A DNA stretch of 42,267 nt from Bacteroidaceae bacterium. Lineage in GTDB: Bacteria; Bacteroidota; Bacteroidia; Bacteroidales; Bacteroidaceae. Location of the stretch: positions 1-42,267 of the forward strand of contig JAFUHF010000078.1 in NCBI GenBank assembly GCA_017468985.1, read 5' to 3'. Both the position numbers and the translations under genes were made by a program. The notes under the pieces are model-generated. The model was not told the DNA's origin, searched no databases, and saw nothing but the letters and a program-made list of their open reading frames with translations. Each line of letters starts with the position of its first letter. Positions within the stretch are counted from its first letter, which is position 1. Shown here one piece after another: positions 26,439-34,496 of the stretch.

Positions 26439-26582
26439 TTATGAGAAGATGATGGCCGAAATAACCACTACGATCAGTGCCAATACGATTAAACCGATAA
26501 AAATACCATTCACCACCTTACGAGCTTTCTTTTCAGCTTGTATCTGGCGGTTCTTTTGACGAATCTTACTATTTTTACTCAT
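26439..26582 (-). CDS. Small single-pass membrane protein (47 aa)
   Basis: This short frame runs from ATG at 26582 to TAA at 26439. The first 25 residues are strongly basic (MSKNSKIRQKNRQIQAEKKA region), followed by one hydrophobic helix from about residue 27 to the end (GIFIGLIVLALIVVVISAII). It fits neatly between prfB (34 bases upstream) and the CYTH gene (5 bases downstream) with no alternative gene in the space, so I consider it real. I do not recognise a family; the shape resembles other small basic membrane proteins near translation genes. Confidence 0.75.
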   Translation of the reverse strand: MSKNSKIRQKNRQIQAEKKARKVVNGIFIGLIVLALIVVVISAIIFS

Positions 26583-26616
26583 TGTATATATGAATTTTAA
26601 TGATTATAACGCTTCA

Positions 26617-27735
26617 TTAGTCGTTTTCCTTACCGGCAAACTCCATAAGATAAGCTTTGATGAATCCATCGAGCTTTCCGTCCATCACTCCGCTCACGTC
26701 ACTGGTCTGATAGCCTGTTCTGTGGTCTTTTACGCGCCTATCATCAAAAACGTAGCTCCTTATCTGGCTGCCCCACTCTATTTTTTTCTTTCCGGCTTCA
26801 ATCTTTGCTTGAGCCGCTTTCCTTCGTTGCAGTTCGCGGTCATAAAGTTGTGAACGTAGCAACCTCATGGCATTTTCGCGATTTTCCAACTGTTTGCGAC
26901 TCTCCGTATTCTCTATCAGGATTTCTTCTGTCTCTCCAGTGTCCGGATCGGTATACATGTAGCGTAATCTTACTCCTGTTTCTACCTTATTTACATTTTG
27001 TCCGCCAGCTCCGCTTGAACGGAATGTATCCCACGAGATTTTAGAGGGATCAACCTCAACTTCTATCGTATCATCCACTAATGGAGTAACAAAAACACTC
27101 GCAAACGATGTCATGCGCTTGCCTTGGGCATTAAAAGGAGACACGCGAACCAACCGATGCACTCCGCTTTCGCTTTTTAGGTAACCGTAGGCATCCTCAC
27201 CTTCTATTTCCATCGTTACGGTCTTTATTCCGGCTTCGTCACCATCCTGAAGGTTGCTTATGCGTGTTTTATAGCCCTGCTGCTCTGCATAGCGCAAATA
27301 CATGCGCATAAGCATCGACGCCCAGTCCTGACTTTCGGTTCCACCAGCTCCAGAATTGATCTTCAGTACGCAGTCCATCGAATCTTCGTCTTCCCTGAGC
27401 ATATTACGAAGTTCGAGAGTCTCCAAAGCGTGCAAAGCAGTCTCAAAATTCTGGTCTACTTCGTTTTCAGACACCATTTCTGATTTATAAAACTCGTAAG
27501 CGAGCTCCGTCTCGTCAACCAGACTTTTCAGCTCCTTGTAGCCATCTATCCACTTTTGAAGGCCCTTCACCTTCTTCATCTGGACCTCTGCAGCTTTCGG
27601 GTCATCCCAGAAACCAGGAGCTTGGGTGCGCAACTCTTCTTCTTCTACCTCAACCATCTTTCCTTCGATATTAAGATAGCGATATAGGGCCGCTGTACGG
27701 TCTGATAAGTCTTTGAGTTGTTCTGCAGTTATCAT
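26617..27735 (-). CDS. prfB: Peptide chain release factor 2
   Basis: This 372-residue protein has the SPF stop-codon recognition tripeptide (RVSPFNAQGKR, about 205-215) and the catalytic GGQ motif in SSGAGGQNVNKVETGVRLRY. The N-terminal region ALYRYLNIEGK aligns with the site where many RF2 genes carry a programmed +1 frameshift (CTT TGA C); here the codons are CTT AAT ATC and the frame is continuous, so autoregulation by frameshifting is absent. The ATG at 27735 is chosen over 27756, which falls in the -7 box. It leads a likely operon with the 47-residue gene and the CYTH gene. Confidence 0.95.
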   Translation of the reverse strand: MITAEQLKDLSDRTAALYRYLNIEGKMVEVEEEELRTQAPGFWDDPKAAEVQMKKVKGLQKWIDGYKELKSLVDETELAYEFYKSEMVSENEVDQNFETALHALETLELRNMLREDEDSMDCVLKINSGAGGTESQDWASMLMRMYLRYAEQQGYKTRISNLQDGDEAGIKTVTMEIEGEDAYGYLKSESGVHRLVRVSPFNAQGKRMTSFASVFVTPLVDDTIEVEVDPSKISWDTFRSSGAGGQNVNKVETGVRLRYMYTDPDTGETEEILIENTESRKQLENRENAMRLLRSQLYDRELQRRKAAQAKIEAGKKKIEWGSQIRSYVFDDRRVKDHRTGYQTSDVSGVMDGKLDGFIKAYLMEFAGKEND

Positions 27736-27753
27736 TGTTTCTTTTTGTAGCCC

Positions 27754-27761
27754 CAAAATTA
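27754..27761 (-). promoter_or_regulatory. -7 box TAATTTTG for prfB
   Basis: The minus strand reads TAATTTTG at 27754-27761; a second copy is adjacent at 27762-27769. Either gives a very short leader before the ATG at 27735. Confidence 0.45.
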
Positions 27762-27811
27762 CAAAATTATATTCACACGTGCCACATTATTCTTCGAAAT
27801 AACTTTAGCGT

Positions 27812-29617
27812 TCATTCATACATATCATCTATCTCCTCCTTATAATGCTCCAATACCACCCTGCGCTTTATTTTTAGCGTATTGGTCACTTCGCCACGAG
27901 TCATGCTGAACGGGTGGGGAAGCAATCTGAAGCGTTTTACCTGCTCATAGGGTGCGAAGTCCTGCTGCAAAGTCGCAATTCGCCCCATCATAAAATCGTT
28001 GATTTGCTCATTCCGACATAATGCTTCCATCGAGTCACAGGTTACGCCGTTTTTCTTCGCATACTCTTCCAATAGCGCATAGTTGGGCACAATCAAGGCC
28101 GAAACGAACTTCAACCTGTCGGCCACCACCACAATTTGGTCTATAAATTTGTCTACGATCAGTTTTGACTCGATTTGTTGTGGTGCAATGTACTTTCCGT
28201 TCGATGTTTTGTAGAGATCTTTTATTCTGTCGGTCAAAAAAAGTTCGCCTTCCTTCAGATAACCTGCATCTCCGGTATGAAACCATCCTTCATCGTCAAT
28301 AGCTTGATGAGTTTCCTTCGGTTTGCGATAGTATTCGCTCATAATGGTGCCTCCGCGTAGCAAGATCTCTCCGTCTTCGGCTATTTTCACTTCCACGCCG
28401 CCCAAGATGCGTCCCACTGAGCCTATAGTATAAGGTTCTCCAACGTGGTCGCACGATACGGTGGCCGTCGATTCCGTCAGCCCGTAACCTGTGACCATGT
28501 TGATGCCACAAATATGGATAAAGCTTTCCACTTCCTTCGATATGGTAGCCCCTGCCGTGGGGAAAATATTGCCTCGGTCCAATCCCAATTGCTTTTTCAG
28601 CAGTCCGATTATGGTTTTCTCCAAGAACTTATATTCCCATTTCAGGTTCAATGGTGGCTTTCGCCCCTTGCTCAGATAGCCTATCTGGTATATTTTCCCT
28701 ACCGAAACGGCCTTTCGAAACAAATGCTGTTTCATTTTTGGCAGATGGCTCATGCGTTCCAGCACTCCTTCGTATACTTTCTCCCAAAACCTCGGTACGG
28801 CGCTCATACACGTGGGCCTTACCTCCTTCAGCGATCTCAATATGTCGGCCGGATAGCGGTTTACCGCCAAGTGACATCCTTCCGACAGGCACAAGTAAGC
28901 CCATCCGCGCTCAAATACATGTGTCAGGGGCAGGAAGTTCAATATCACGTCTCTCTCGCTCAGGGGCAACACCTTGTCGTTTTCCTTCATGGCGCATCCA
29001 TACATCTGATGCGTCAGCACTACCCCTTTGCTCAATCCCGTCGTTCCGCTCGTATAGAGAATATTGGCGATATCCTCCCCTCGCGCCAAGGCACTGCGTC
29101 GATCCACCTCCTGCTGATGTGCATTTGCTCCACCCAAGGCCAGAAATTCATCGAAATACATCGATACGTGATCCAACGGATGGCGCACCACCTTGCGGTC
29201 GAAGATCACCATGCGTTCCAGCGTTTGCGAAACAGCAAAAACTCCGAAAGCTACATCATATTGTGCCTGTTCTCCAACAAAAATGAGCCTCACCTCAGCA
29301 TCGTCCACCATATATTTCACCTGAGCGGCGCTACTCGTAGCATAGAAGGGCACCGTTACGGCTCTGATGCCATAAGCACCGAAATCTACAAAGTAATCTT
29401 CGGGCATATTCTGCGAAAATACGGCGATGTTCTCCTGAATCTTCACGTCTAAGGCCAAAAGGGCGTTCGACACGCGGCGCACTTGCTCTGCAAAGTCCGT
29501 CCAGCTGATGGGCATCCACTCTCCGCGATCGTCGTCGCGATAGCTCAGTGCCGTTCGGCTGCCATAGCGCCGCGCCTGCTCATAAATGAGCCGTGAAAAG
29601 TGACAAAGGGTAATCAT
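27812..29617 (-). CDS. Long-chain fatty acid-CoA ligase (AMP-forming)
   Basis: This 601-residue protein is an ANL-superfamily enzyme. It has the AMP-binding P-loop YTSGTTGLSKG (about 188-198), ending of the core with GYGLTESTATVSCD, and WFHTGDAGYLKEGELFLTDRIKDLYKTSNGKYIAP, broken by the hinge residues (described by pattern). Its closest type is the FadD15/long-chain branch with a lid of about 600 residues. It activates fatty acids to acyl-CoA, probably at the inner face of the membrane. It stands alone with a -7 box TACTTTTG at 29655-29662. Confidence 0.92.
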   Translation of the reverse strand: MITLCHFSRLIYEQARRYGSRTALSYRDDDRGEWMPISWTDFAEQVRRVSNALLALDVKIQENIAVFSQNMPEDYFVDFGAYGIRAVTVPFYATSSAAQVKYMVDDAEVRLIFVGEQAQYDVAFGVFAVSQTLERMVIFDRKVVRHPLDHVSMYFDEFLALGGANAHQQEVDRRSALARGEDIANILYTSGTTGLSKGVVLTHQMYGCAMKENDKVLPLSERDVILNFLPLTHVFERGWAYLCLSEGCHLAVNRYPADILRSLKEVRPTCMSAVPRFWEKVYEGVLERMSHLPKMKQHLFRKAVSVGKIYQIGYLSKGRKPPLNLKWEYKFLEKTIIGLLKKQLGLDRGNIFPTAGATISKEVESFIHICGINMVTGYGLTESTATVSCDHVGEPYTIGSVGRILGGVEVKIAEDGEILLRGGTIMSEYYRKPKETHQAIDDEGWFHTGDAGYLKEGELFLTDRIKDLYKTSNGKYIAPQQIESKLIVDKFIDQIVVVADRLKFVSALIVPNYALLEEYAKKNGVTCDSMEALCRNEQINDFMMGRIATLQQDFAPYEQVKRFRLLPHPFSMTRGEVTNTLKIKRRVVLEHYKEEIDDMYE

Positions 29618-29654
29618 GATTTGCTTCTCCTTATAGTTTTGTTGCTTCGTTGTG

Positions 29655-29662
29655 CAAAAGTA
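29655..29662 (-). promoter_or_regulatory. -7 box TACTTTTG for the acyl-CoA ligase
   Basis: The minus strand reads TACTTTTGC, 38 bases upstream of the ATG at 29617. No clear -33 element is seen. Confidence 0.45.
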
Positions 29663-29895
29663 AGAAAAATTTCACAGATGCCACCGTCCTCAGCAATCAG
29701 AATGGGGCTTTCGCCCACCATCCGTAGTGACTTTGGCTTCTTGTCTGAACGTTGAGGATCATCTGGTCACCATTACAGATCTTTTGCCATTGTTTTAATT
29801 GCGAATTTCACAATCTTATTTCTTCATTTCATTAAGAAATCATATTATTCGCAGTTTATTTATATAAAATACCCTCAAAACGCCATTCCTCTTCG

Positions 29896-30021
29896 TAACT
29901 TTGCATCAACAACAGAACAATAAGAGTCTTTTCATAGTATATTGAGTTAATGATTTTGGAGAAGAAGCGCGCCGTGAGGCTCGCTTCTTTTGGTTTTGTG
30001 CCACTACTCCTCAGTTTGTGA
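29896..30021 (+). ncRNA. Candidate small RNA or short-peptide transcript
   Basis: A plus-strand -7 box TAACTTTG (29896-29903) stands alone, with no gene close behind it. About 55 bases downstream is a 7-bp stem, AGAAGCG (29963-29969) and CGCTTCT (29982-29988), followed by a TTTTGGTTTT run, which looks like an intrinsic terminator. The predicted transcript is about 85-90 bases. A 23-codon frame (ATG 29950, TGA 30021) runs through the hairpin, so a leader peptide is the alternative. The M20 gene has its own -7 box further on. The remainder of 29618-30101 holds promoters only. Confidence 0.4.
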
Positions 30022-30053
30022 GGGGCCCTTATGAACTTCTCAGATTAAAGTTG

Positions 30054-30061
30054 TAATTTTG
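30054..30061 (+). promoter_or_regulatory. -7 box TAATTTTG for the M20 gene
   Basis: TAATTTTGC lies 40 bases before the ATG at 30102. A short hairpin, CCTCA-gtttg-TGAGG (about 30009-30023), is upstream of it. Confidence 0.45.
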
Positions 30062-30101
30062 CCGTCAATAAGGTTGGTTCTAAGCCTTCCATTCACTACT
30101 G

Positions 30102-31172
30102 ATGAACGAAAACATATCTTCCGCAGCCCAAGCAGCCTTGTCGTTGCTCCAATCTCTGATTCGCATTCCGCGTCACAGTCGCGAGGAGGACGCCGGAGCC
30201 GATTTTTTAGAGCAAGAGATGCTCCGCAGGGGACTTTCACCCCAACGAAAAGGCAACAACCTTTGGGCCATTGCCCCCCATTACGATGCTTCGCGCCCCA
30301 CGCTCCTGCTCAACGCCCATCTCGACACCGTGCGCCCCGTACAGGGATGGACGCGCTCCCCTTACGCCCCCACCCTCTCTAACAGTTGTCTCTATGGATT
30401 GGGCAGCAACGATTGTGGCGGTGGATTGGTGTCCTTATTCGAAGTTTTCTGCTTTCTTCGCACCAAACCCCAACCCTATAATCTCATTTTCGCCGCTTCT
30501 GCCGAAGAAGAAGTGTCCGGTCAGGGCGGCATCAGCAGTATTTTGCCTTCGTTACCCAAGGTTGACGTGGCCATCGTGGGCGAACCCACTTCGCTCCAGC
30601 CTGCAGTGGCAGAACGCGGTCTGATGGTTCTCGACTGCACGGCCCACGGCAAATCTGGCCATGCCGCACGCCAGGAAGGTATCAATGCGCTCTATTTGGC
30701 CTTAGATGACATCCAGTGGGTGCGCACTTACCGCTTCCCAAAGGTTTCCGACCTCCTCGGCCCAGTCCAGGTATCTGCCACTATCATTCAGGCTGGCACG
30801 CAGCACAACGTAGTGCCCGACACTTGCACTTTTACGCTCGACGTACGTGTCAACGAGCTCTATTCCAACCTTGAGGTACTCCAAATCATTCAATCCCACT
30901 TAAAAAGCGAGGTCCAGCCACGCTCCACGAGGCTTCGCTCCTCCTCCATCAGTCGCAGCCACCCTCTCGTGCTCGCGACAGAGGCACTTGGGCTTCATCC
31001 CTTCGGCTCGCCCACGCTCAGCGACCAAGCCTTGATGCCATTTCCCTCCATGAAGTTAGGTCCGGGCGATTCTGCTCGTTCCCACACCGCTGACGAATAC
31101 ATTGAAGTCTCCGACATAGAGCGAGCCATCCGTCTTTACCTCCAATTACTCAACGAGAAGCCTGTCATCTGA
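30102..31172 (+). CDS. argE: M20 family deacetylase, ArgE-like
   Basis: This 356-residue metallohydrolase has the M20 motifs in order: NAHLDTV (about 68-74) with metal-binding His and Asp, YGLGSNDCGGG with the bridging Asp, AASAEEEVSGQGG with the catalytic Glu pair, VGEPTSLQPAVAERG, and the late His in SRSHTADEYIEVSD. This pattern is typical of the Bacteroidota protein annotated as acetylornithine deacetylase; in Bacteroides the arginine pathway uses N-succinylornithine, so the acyl group is uncertain. It is followed after 28 bases by the EamA gene; no arginine genes are nearby. Confidence 0.85.
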   Translation: MNENISSAAQAALSLLQSLIRIPRHSREEDAGADFLEQEMLRRGLSPQRKGNNLWAIAPHYDASRPTLLLNAHLDTVRPVQGWTRSPYAPTLSNSCLYGLGSNDCGGGLVSLFEVFCFLRTKPQPYNLIFAASAEEEVSGQGGISSILPSLPKVDVAIVGEPTSLQPAVAERGLMVLDCTAHGKSGHAARQEGINALYLALDDIQWVRTYRFPKVSDLLGPVQVSATIIQAGTQHNVVPDTCTFTLDVRVNELYSNLEVLQIIQSHLKSEVQPRSTRLRSSSISRSHPLVLATEALGLHPFGSPTLSDQALMPFPSMKLGPGDSARSHTADEYIEVSDIERAIRLYLQLLNEKPVI

Positions 31173-31200
31173 ATACCTTATTTATATATAAGCCGCTTTT

Positions 31201-32100
31201 ATGACTAAAATGGACCAAGGTATCAAGATTGCATTCTTCCAACTCCACTTATCTGTCCTTCTGGCAGGTTTTACGGGCATGTTTGGCAAGCTGATCACCC
31301 TCAACGAAGTCGACATCGTGTGGTATCGCATGCTTTTCGCTTCCGCCATTCTCATAGTGTTCACTGGCTTCCCCAGAGTGCCTTGGAAGAAGTTTCTTGC
31401 CATATCCGGATGCGGAATCTTGCTCGGGCTCCACTGGATGCTGTTTTATGGAAGCATCAAGGCCTCCAACATATCCATCGGGGTAGTTTGTTACGCTTTG
31501 GTAGGCTTCTTCACTGCACTCATCGAACCTTTGATCTACAAAAGGCGCATCTCCCTTGTCGAGGTGGCCTTTTCACTCATCACCGTAGCTGGACTGCTCT
31601 GCATTTTCTCCTTCGATGCCCGTTATCGCTATGGCATTGCCATCGGCGTGGTCTCTTCGCTCGTTGCCGCACTCTACATCGTACTCAACAAGAAGGTGGG
31701 TGAAGGTGTTCGAAGCCGCACCATGCTGTTCTATCAGCTAAGCGGCGGTTTGGCAGGCGTGAGCTTTCTCATTCCGCTTTATTTGCTCGTTTTTCCGGCC
31801 CAGACCGAGGTGCTGGTCATTCCCGAAGGATCCAATTTATGGTGGATGCTCTGCCATGCGCTTTTTTGCACGGTGTGTATGTACTTGCTGCAAATCATGT
31901 CGCTCAAACGGCTCTCGGCCTTCACCGTCAATCTTACCTACAACCTCGAACCCTGCTACACCATTGCCTTAGCCTTCCTCATCTTTGGCGAAGCACGCGA
32001 ACTGGGCCCCTCCTTCTATGTGGGGATAGCGCTCGTATTGCTCAGCGTGTTGCTACAGACATGGAGGGTGGCCTCCCAACGCCGCTCCTTAGTCCTTTAA
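31201..32100 (+). CDS. EamA/DMT family transporter
   Basis: This 299-residue protein has ten predicted transmembrane segments in two EamA repeats, starting with LHLSVLLAGFTGMFGKLI and ending with LNLE-like NLTYNLEPCYTIALAFLIFGE, the typical second-repeat pattern. It exports or imports an unknown metabolite, often an amino acid or nucleotide derivative. It lies 28 bases after the M20 gene. Its stop codon overlaps the stop of the convergent EnvC gene by four bases. Confidence 0.9.
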   Translation: MTKMDQGIKIAFFQLHLSVLLAGFTGMFGKLITLNEVDIVWYRMLFASAILIVFTGFPRVPWKKFLAISGCGILLGLHWMLFYGSIKASNISIGVVCYALVGFFTALIEPLIYKRRISLVEVAFSLITVAGLLCIFSFDARYRYGIAIGVVSSLVAALYIVLNKKVGEGVRSRTMLFYQLSGGLAGVSFLIPLYLLVFPAQTEVLVIPEGSNLWWMLCHALFCTVCMYLLQIMSLKRLSAFTVNLTYNLEPCYTIALAFLIFGEARELGPSFYVGIALVLLSVLLQTWRVASQRRSLVL

Positions 32101-33563
32101 CGTGCCACCCAGCGTTCCGGATTCAGTATTTCGCGCTCGTGACGCAACTCGAAGTGCAACGTATAGGTTCCGGAAACGTCGCGGCCTATGTTTCCGATGG
32201 TCTGACGGGTTGAAACACGCTGCCCCTTAGTCACGCTGAGCGAAGAAAGGTTGCTGTAGAGCGAAATGTAACTGCCATGACGCACCAGAACGTGATACAA
32301 GCCTCCCAACGAGAAGATATAACTCACTTCGCCATCAAAAATGCTTCGGGCCGTTGTGGCCGAGCGCGAAGTGTAGTTCACGCCTCTGTTGGTCACCACC
32401 ACACCCTTCAACCCCTGTATGGTGTTGCTCCCGTAATGAGAGGAAACCACATAAGCGCCGTTGATGGGCACCGGCAGTTTTCCGCGGTTGGACGAGAAGG
32501 TCTGTCCCAGCTTGTACTCCTTGCCGTTCTTGTAAACAGGCATCGGTTCGCTCTTGCGCGATGTTGCGATGGAAGAACTGACTTCCGTCTGACCCGACGA
32601 GGACGACTTGGACGCACCGCTTGAGCCACTCTTGCCCTTACGGGCCTGCTCCCTGGCCTCGGCTTCGCGCCGGCGACGCTCCTCTTCCTCGCGCTGCTTG
32701 CGCTCTTGTTCTATAACGAGCTTCACGAAATAGTCTATCTTTCTGTCCAGCTCTGCCACTTCCTTCTTGTTGGCCTCCACCACACTCTGAATCTGTTTTT
32801 GCTGGTTCTGGAGCTGCTTCACGGTCTTTTGATGTTCTCCCTGCTGCGTAAGGAGTTTACCTTTCTCCACTTCTTGCCTGCTGAGGGCCTGACTGCGTTC
32901 CGACTTGGACTTCAAAAGCTCTTGCTGAACCTGCCGCACCTGGTCTTCCTTGCGTTTGATGATGATTCCCTGTACGCGCTGATATTTGGCGTATTCTTCC
33001 ACATAATGATAGCGTCGGAGCATCTGCGAAAAGTTATCGGCAGAGAAAATGAACATCAGCTTGTTGTTGGTTTTCCGATTATTGTAGAGATAGAGCATCG
33101 AACGGGCATAGGCTTGCTTTTTTGCATCCAGTTCCTTTCCTAACTGCTTCAGTTCAGCCTTAAGCCGGCCTATCTGCACACTCAGCGAATCTATTTCAGT
33201 CTGAATTCCCTTGATGGTATGCTCCTGCTTTTCTATCTGACCGTTAATCACGGTGAGATTGTTCATCCCTATGGCTACGTTTTTCCTAACGGCAGCCAGA
33301 TTCTTCTCATTCTGCTGTATTTTTTTCTTCAACTGCGATTGCTGGTTGCGCAACTGGTTGAGCGTTTGCTGCGGAGCCTGCTGTTTCTTTGCCGGCGTTG
33401 TGGTAATTTTCTTTTTTGCAGTAGTTGTGGTGCTCTTCTTGGTCTGCGTGGGCTTGGCCACAGCGCGTTTGGCCGTCGTTGTGGTCTTCTTGCGCGTTTG
33501 TGCAGGAGCGAGGGCCACATTCACGCTCAGCAGGAGGAAAAACAGCAGTCGAAGGTTGCTCAT
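32097..33563 (-). CDS. EnvC-like murein hydrolase activator (M23 domain)
   Basis: This 488-residue exported protein has a signal peptide, a low-complexity T/K-rich stretch (about 22-65), a long coiled coil (about 65-290) and a C-terminal LytM/M23 domain (about 365-488). The zinc-site residues look degenerate: the final HxH motif is replaced by TLHFEL and the first His-x3-Asp is not seen. This matches EnvC-type activators of amidases rather than active endopeptidases. It is the last gene of the dut-TPR-DUF4292-EnvC group. Confidence 0.88.
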   Translation of the reverse strand: MSNLRLLFFLLLSVNVALAPAQTRKKTTTTAKRAVAKPTQTKKSTTTTAKKKITTTPAKKQQAPQQTLNQLRNQQSQLKKKIQQNEKNLAAVRKNVAIGMNNLTVINGQIEKQEHTIKGIQTEIDSLSVQIGRLKAELKQLGKELDAKKQAYARSMLYLYNNRKTNNKLMFIFSADNFSQMLRRYHYVEEYAKYQRVQGIIIKRKEDQVRQVQQELLKSKSERSQALSRQEVEKGKLLTQQGEHQKTVKQLQNQQKQIQSVVEANKKEVAELDRKIDYFVKLVIEQERKQREEEERRRREAEAREQARKGKSGSSGASKSSSSGQTEVSSSIATSRKSEPMPVYKNGKEYKLGQTFSSNRGKLPVPINGAYVVSSHYGSNTIQGLKGVVVTNRGVNYTSRSATTARSIFDGEVSYIFSLGGLYHVLVRHGSYISLYSNLSSLSVTKGQRVSTRQTIGNIGRDVSGTYTLHFELRHEREILNPERWVAR

Positions 33564-33590
33564 GATGCTACACTCGCATTAATTTTACTG

Positions 33591-34490
33591 TCAGAAACCG
33601 CCCTCCATCAGCTTGTCGAGCAAACGGTTCACGTTGAGTTCCGAATACTTCGACGATACCTGCGTATGCTTGGTCCAGTTCTCGTCATTGTTCAGACTGG
33701 AGAGCGCCATGTCGAGCGTGTAGGTCTTATCGCCCTTGAAGGTGAGCTTCATAGACGACGGGAAGTCCTTACCGCCCAGTTTCACGAAGCTTCCGTAGCG
33801 ACATTGCAGGTTTTCCTCGTTCTCTACGTTCTTTGGCTTCACCGTGGTGAGATTGAGCTGGGCCGTTTTCGTCACTGTAAGGAAGGAATAGTCCAAACGC
33901 GGTGCCGTTGAGAGAATCAGAAGCGTATGGTCGCCACTCTCCGAAACGCGGATATCCTCAATGGCTTTGCTGAGGTCCGCCTGTCCAGGTATGAATATTT
34001 CGTTCCAGAAAATGGCCTGCAAGGCATTGAAGTCGAGATTGGCAGAACGCAAAAAATCGATCTGGCGATAGTCCACGCGTGCATATTGCCGATGGACACG
34101 GTCCAGAATCAGCACGTCGCTGCGAGTAAACTCCATTCGGCCTACTTCTATGCCAAATACGGAGAGTGAAAGCTGTATGACATCATCTCTCATCATTTTC
34201 AGGCTGCCGCTCAGCGAAATATCCTTATCGCCAGCCAGGATATTGATCTTCATCTTCCCTGTTACGGCCTTTGCCGTCTGGTTATTGGCCAACACCTTCA
34301 GTTTGTAGGCCTCACCCGTGGCTGCAGGACCATGATGGCTGCCCTTTTGCGCACTGCCGCTGCTCTTACAGCCCGAAAGTGACACTCCGAGAGCTACCAC
34401 TGCGAGGCTGAGCACGATTTGCCTTCTGATTCGGCGCAGGCTCTTGGCCGCAGCCTGAATGGGAGTTTGTATGTTCATTAGCATTTGCAT
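33591..34490 (-). CDS. DUF4292 lipoprotein
   Basis: This 299-residue protein has a basic N-region, a hydrophobic core and a lipobox SLSG-Cys41, so it should be a lipoprotein. The mature part fits DUF4292, a family with a LolA/LppX-like fold, with KMKINILAGDKDISLSGSLK-type strands and LILDRVHRQYARVDYRQIDFL. No function is established. The position between a TPR protein and an EnvC-like protein suggests work in the outer membrane or cell wall. Several ATG codons (34490, 34484, 34478) could start it. Confidence 0.85.
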   Translation of the reverse strand: MQMLMNIQTPIQAAAKSLRRIRRQIVLSLAVVALGVSLSGCKSSGSAQKGSHHGPAATGEAYKLKVLANNQTAKAVTGKMKINILAGDKDISLSGSLKMMRDDVIQLSLSVFGIEVGRMEFTRSDVLILDRVHRQYARVDYRQIDFLRSANLDFNALQAIFWNEIFIPGQADLSKAIEDIRVSESGDHTLLILSTAPRLDYSFLTVTKTAQLNLTTVKPKNVENEENLQCRYGSFVKLGGKDFPSSMKLTFKGDKTYTLDMALSSLNNDENWTKHTQVSSKYSELNVNRLLDKLMEGGF

Positions 34491-34496
34491 GTTGCT

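Noticed and set aside
28445-29452. 335-codon antisense open frame opposite the acyl-CoA ligase
   Set aside because: Same reason: the ligase on the other strand has all family motifs, and this frame has none.
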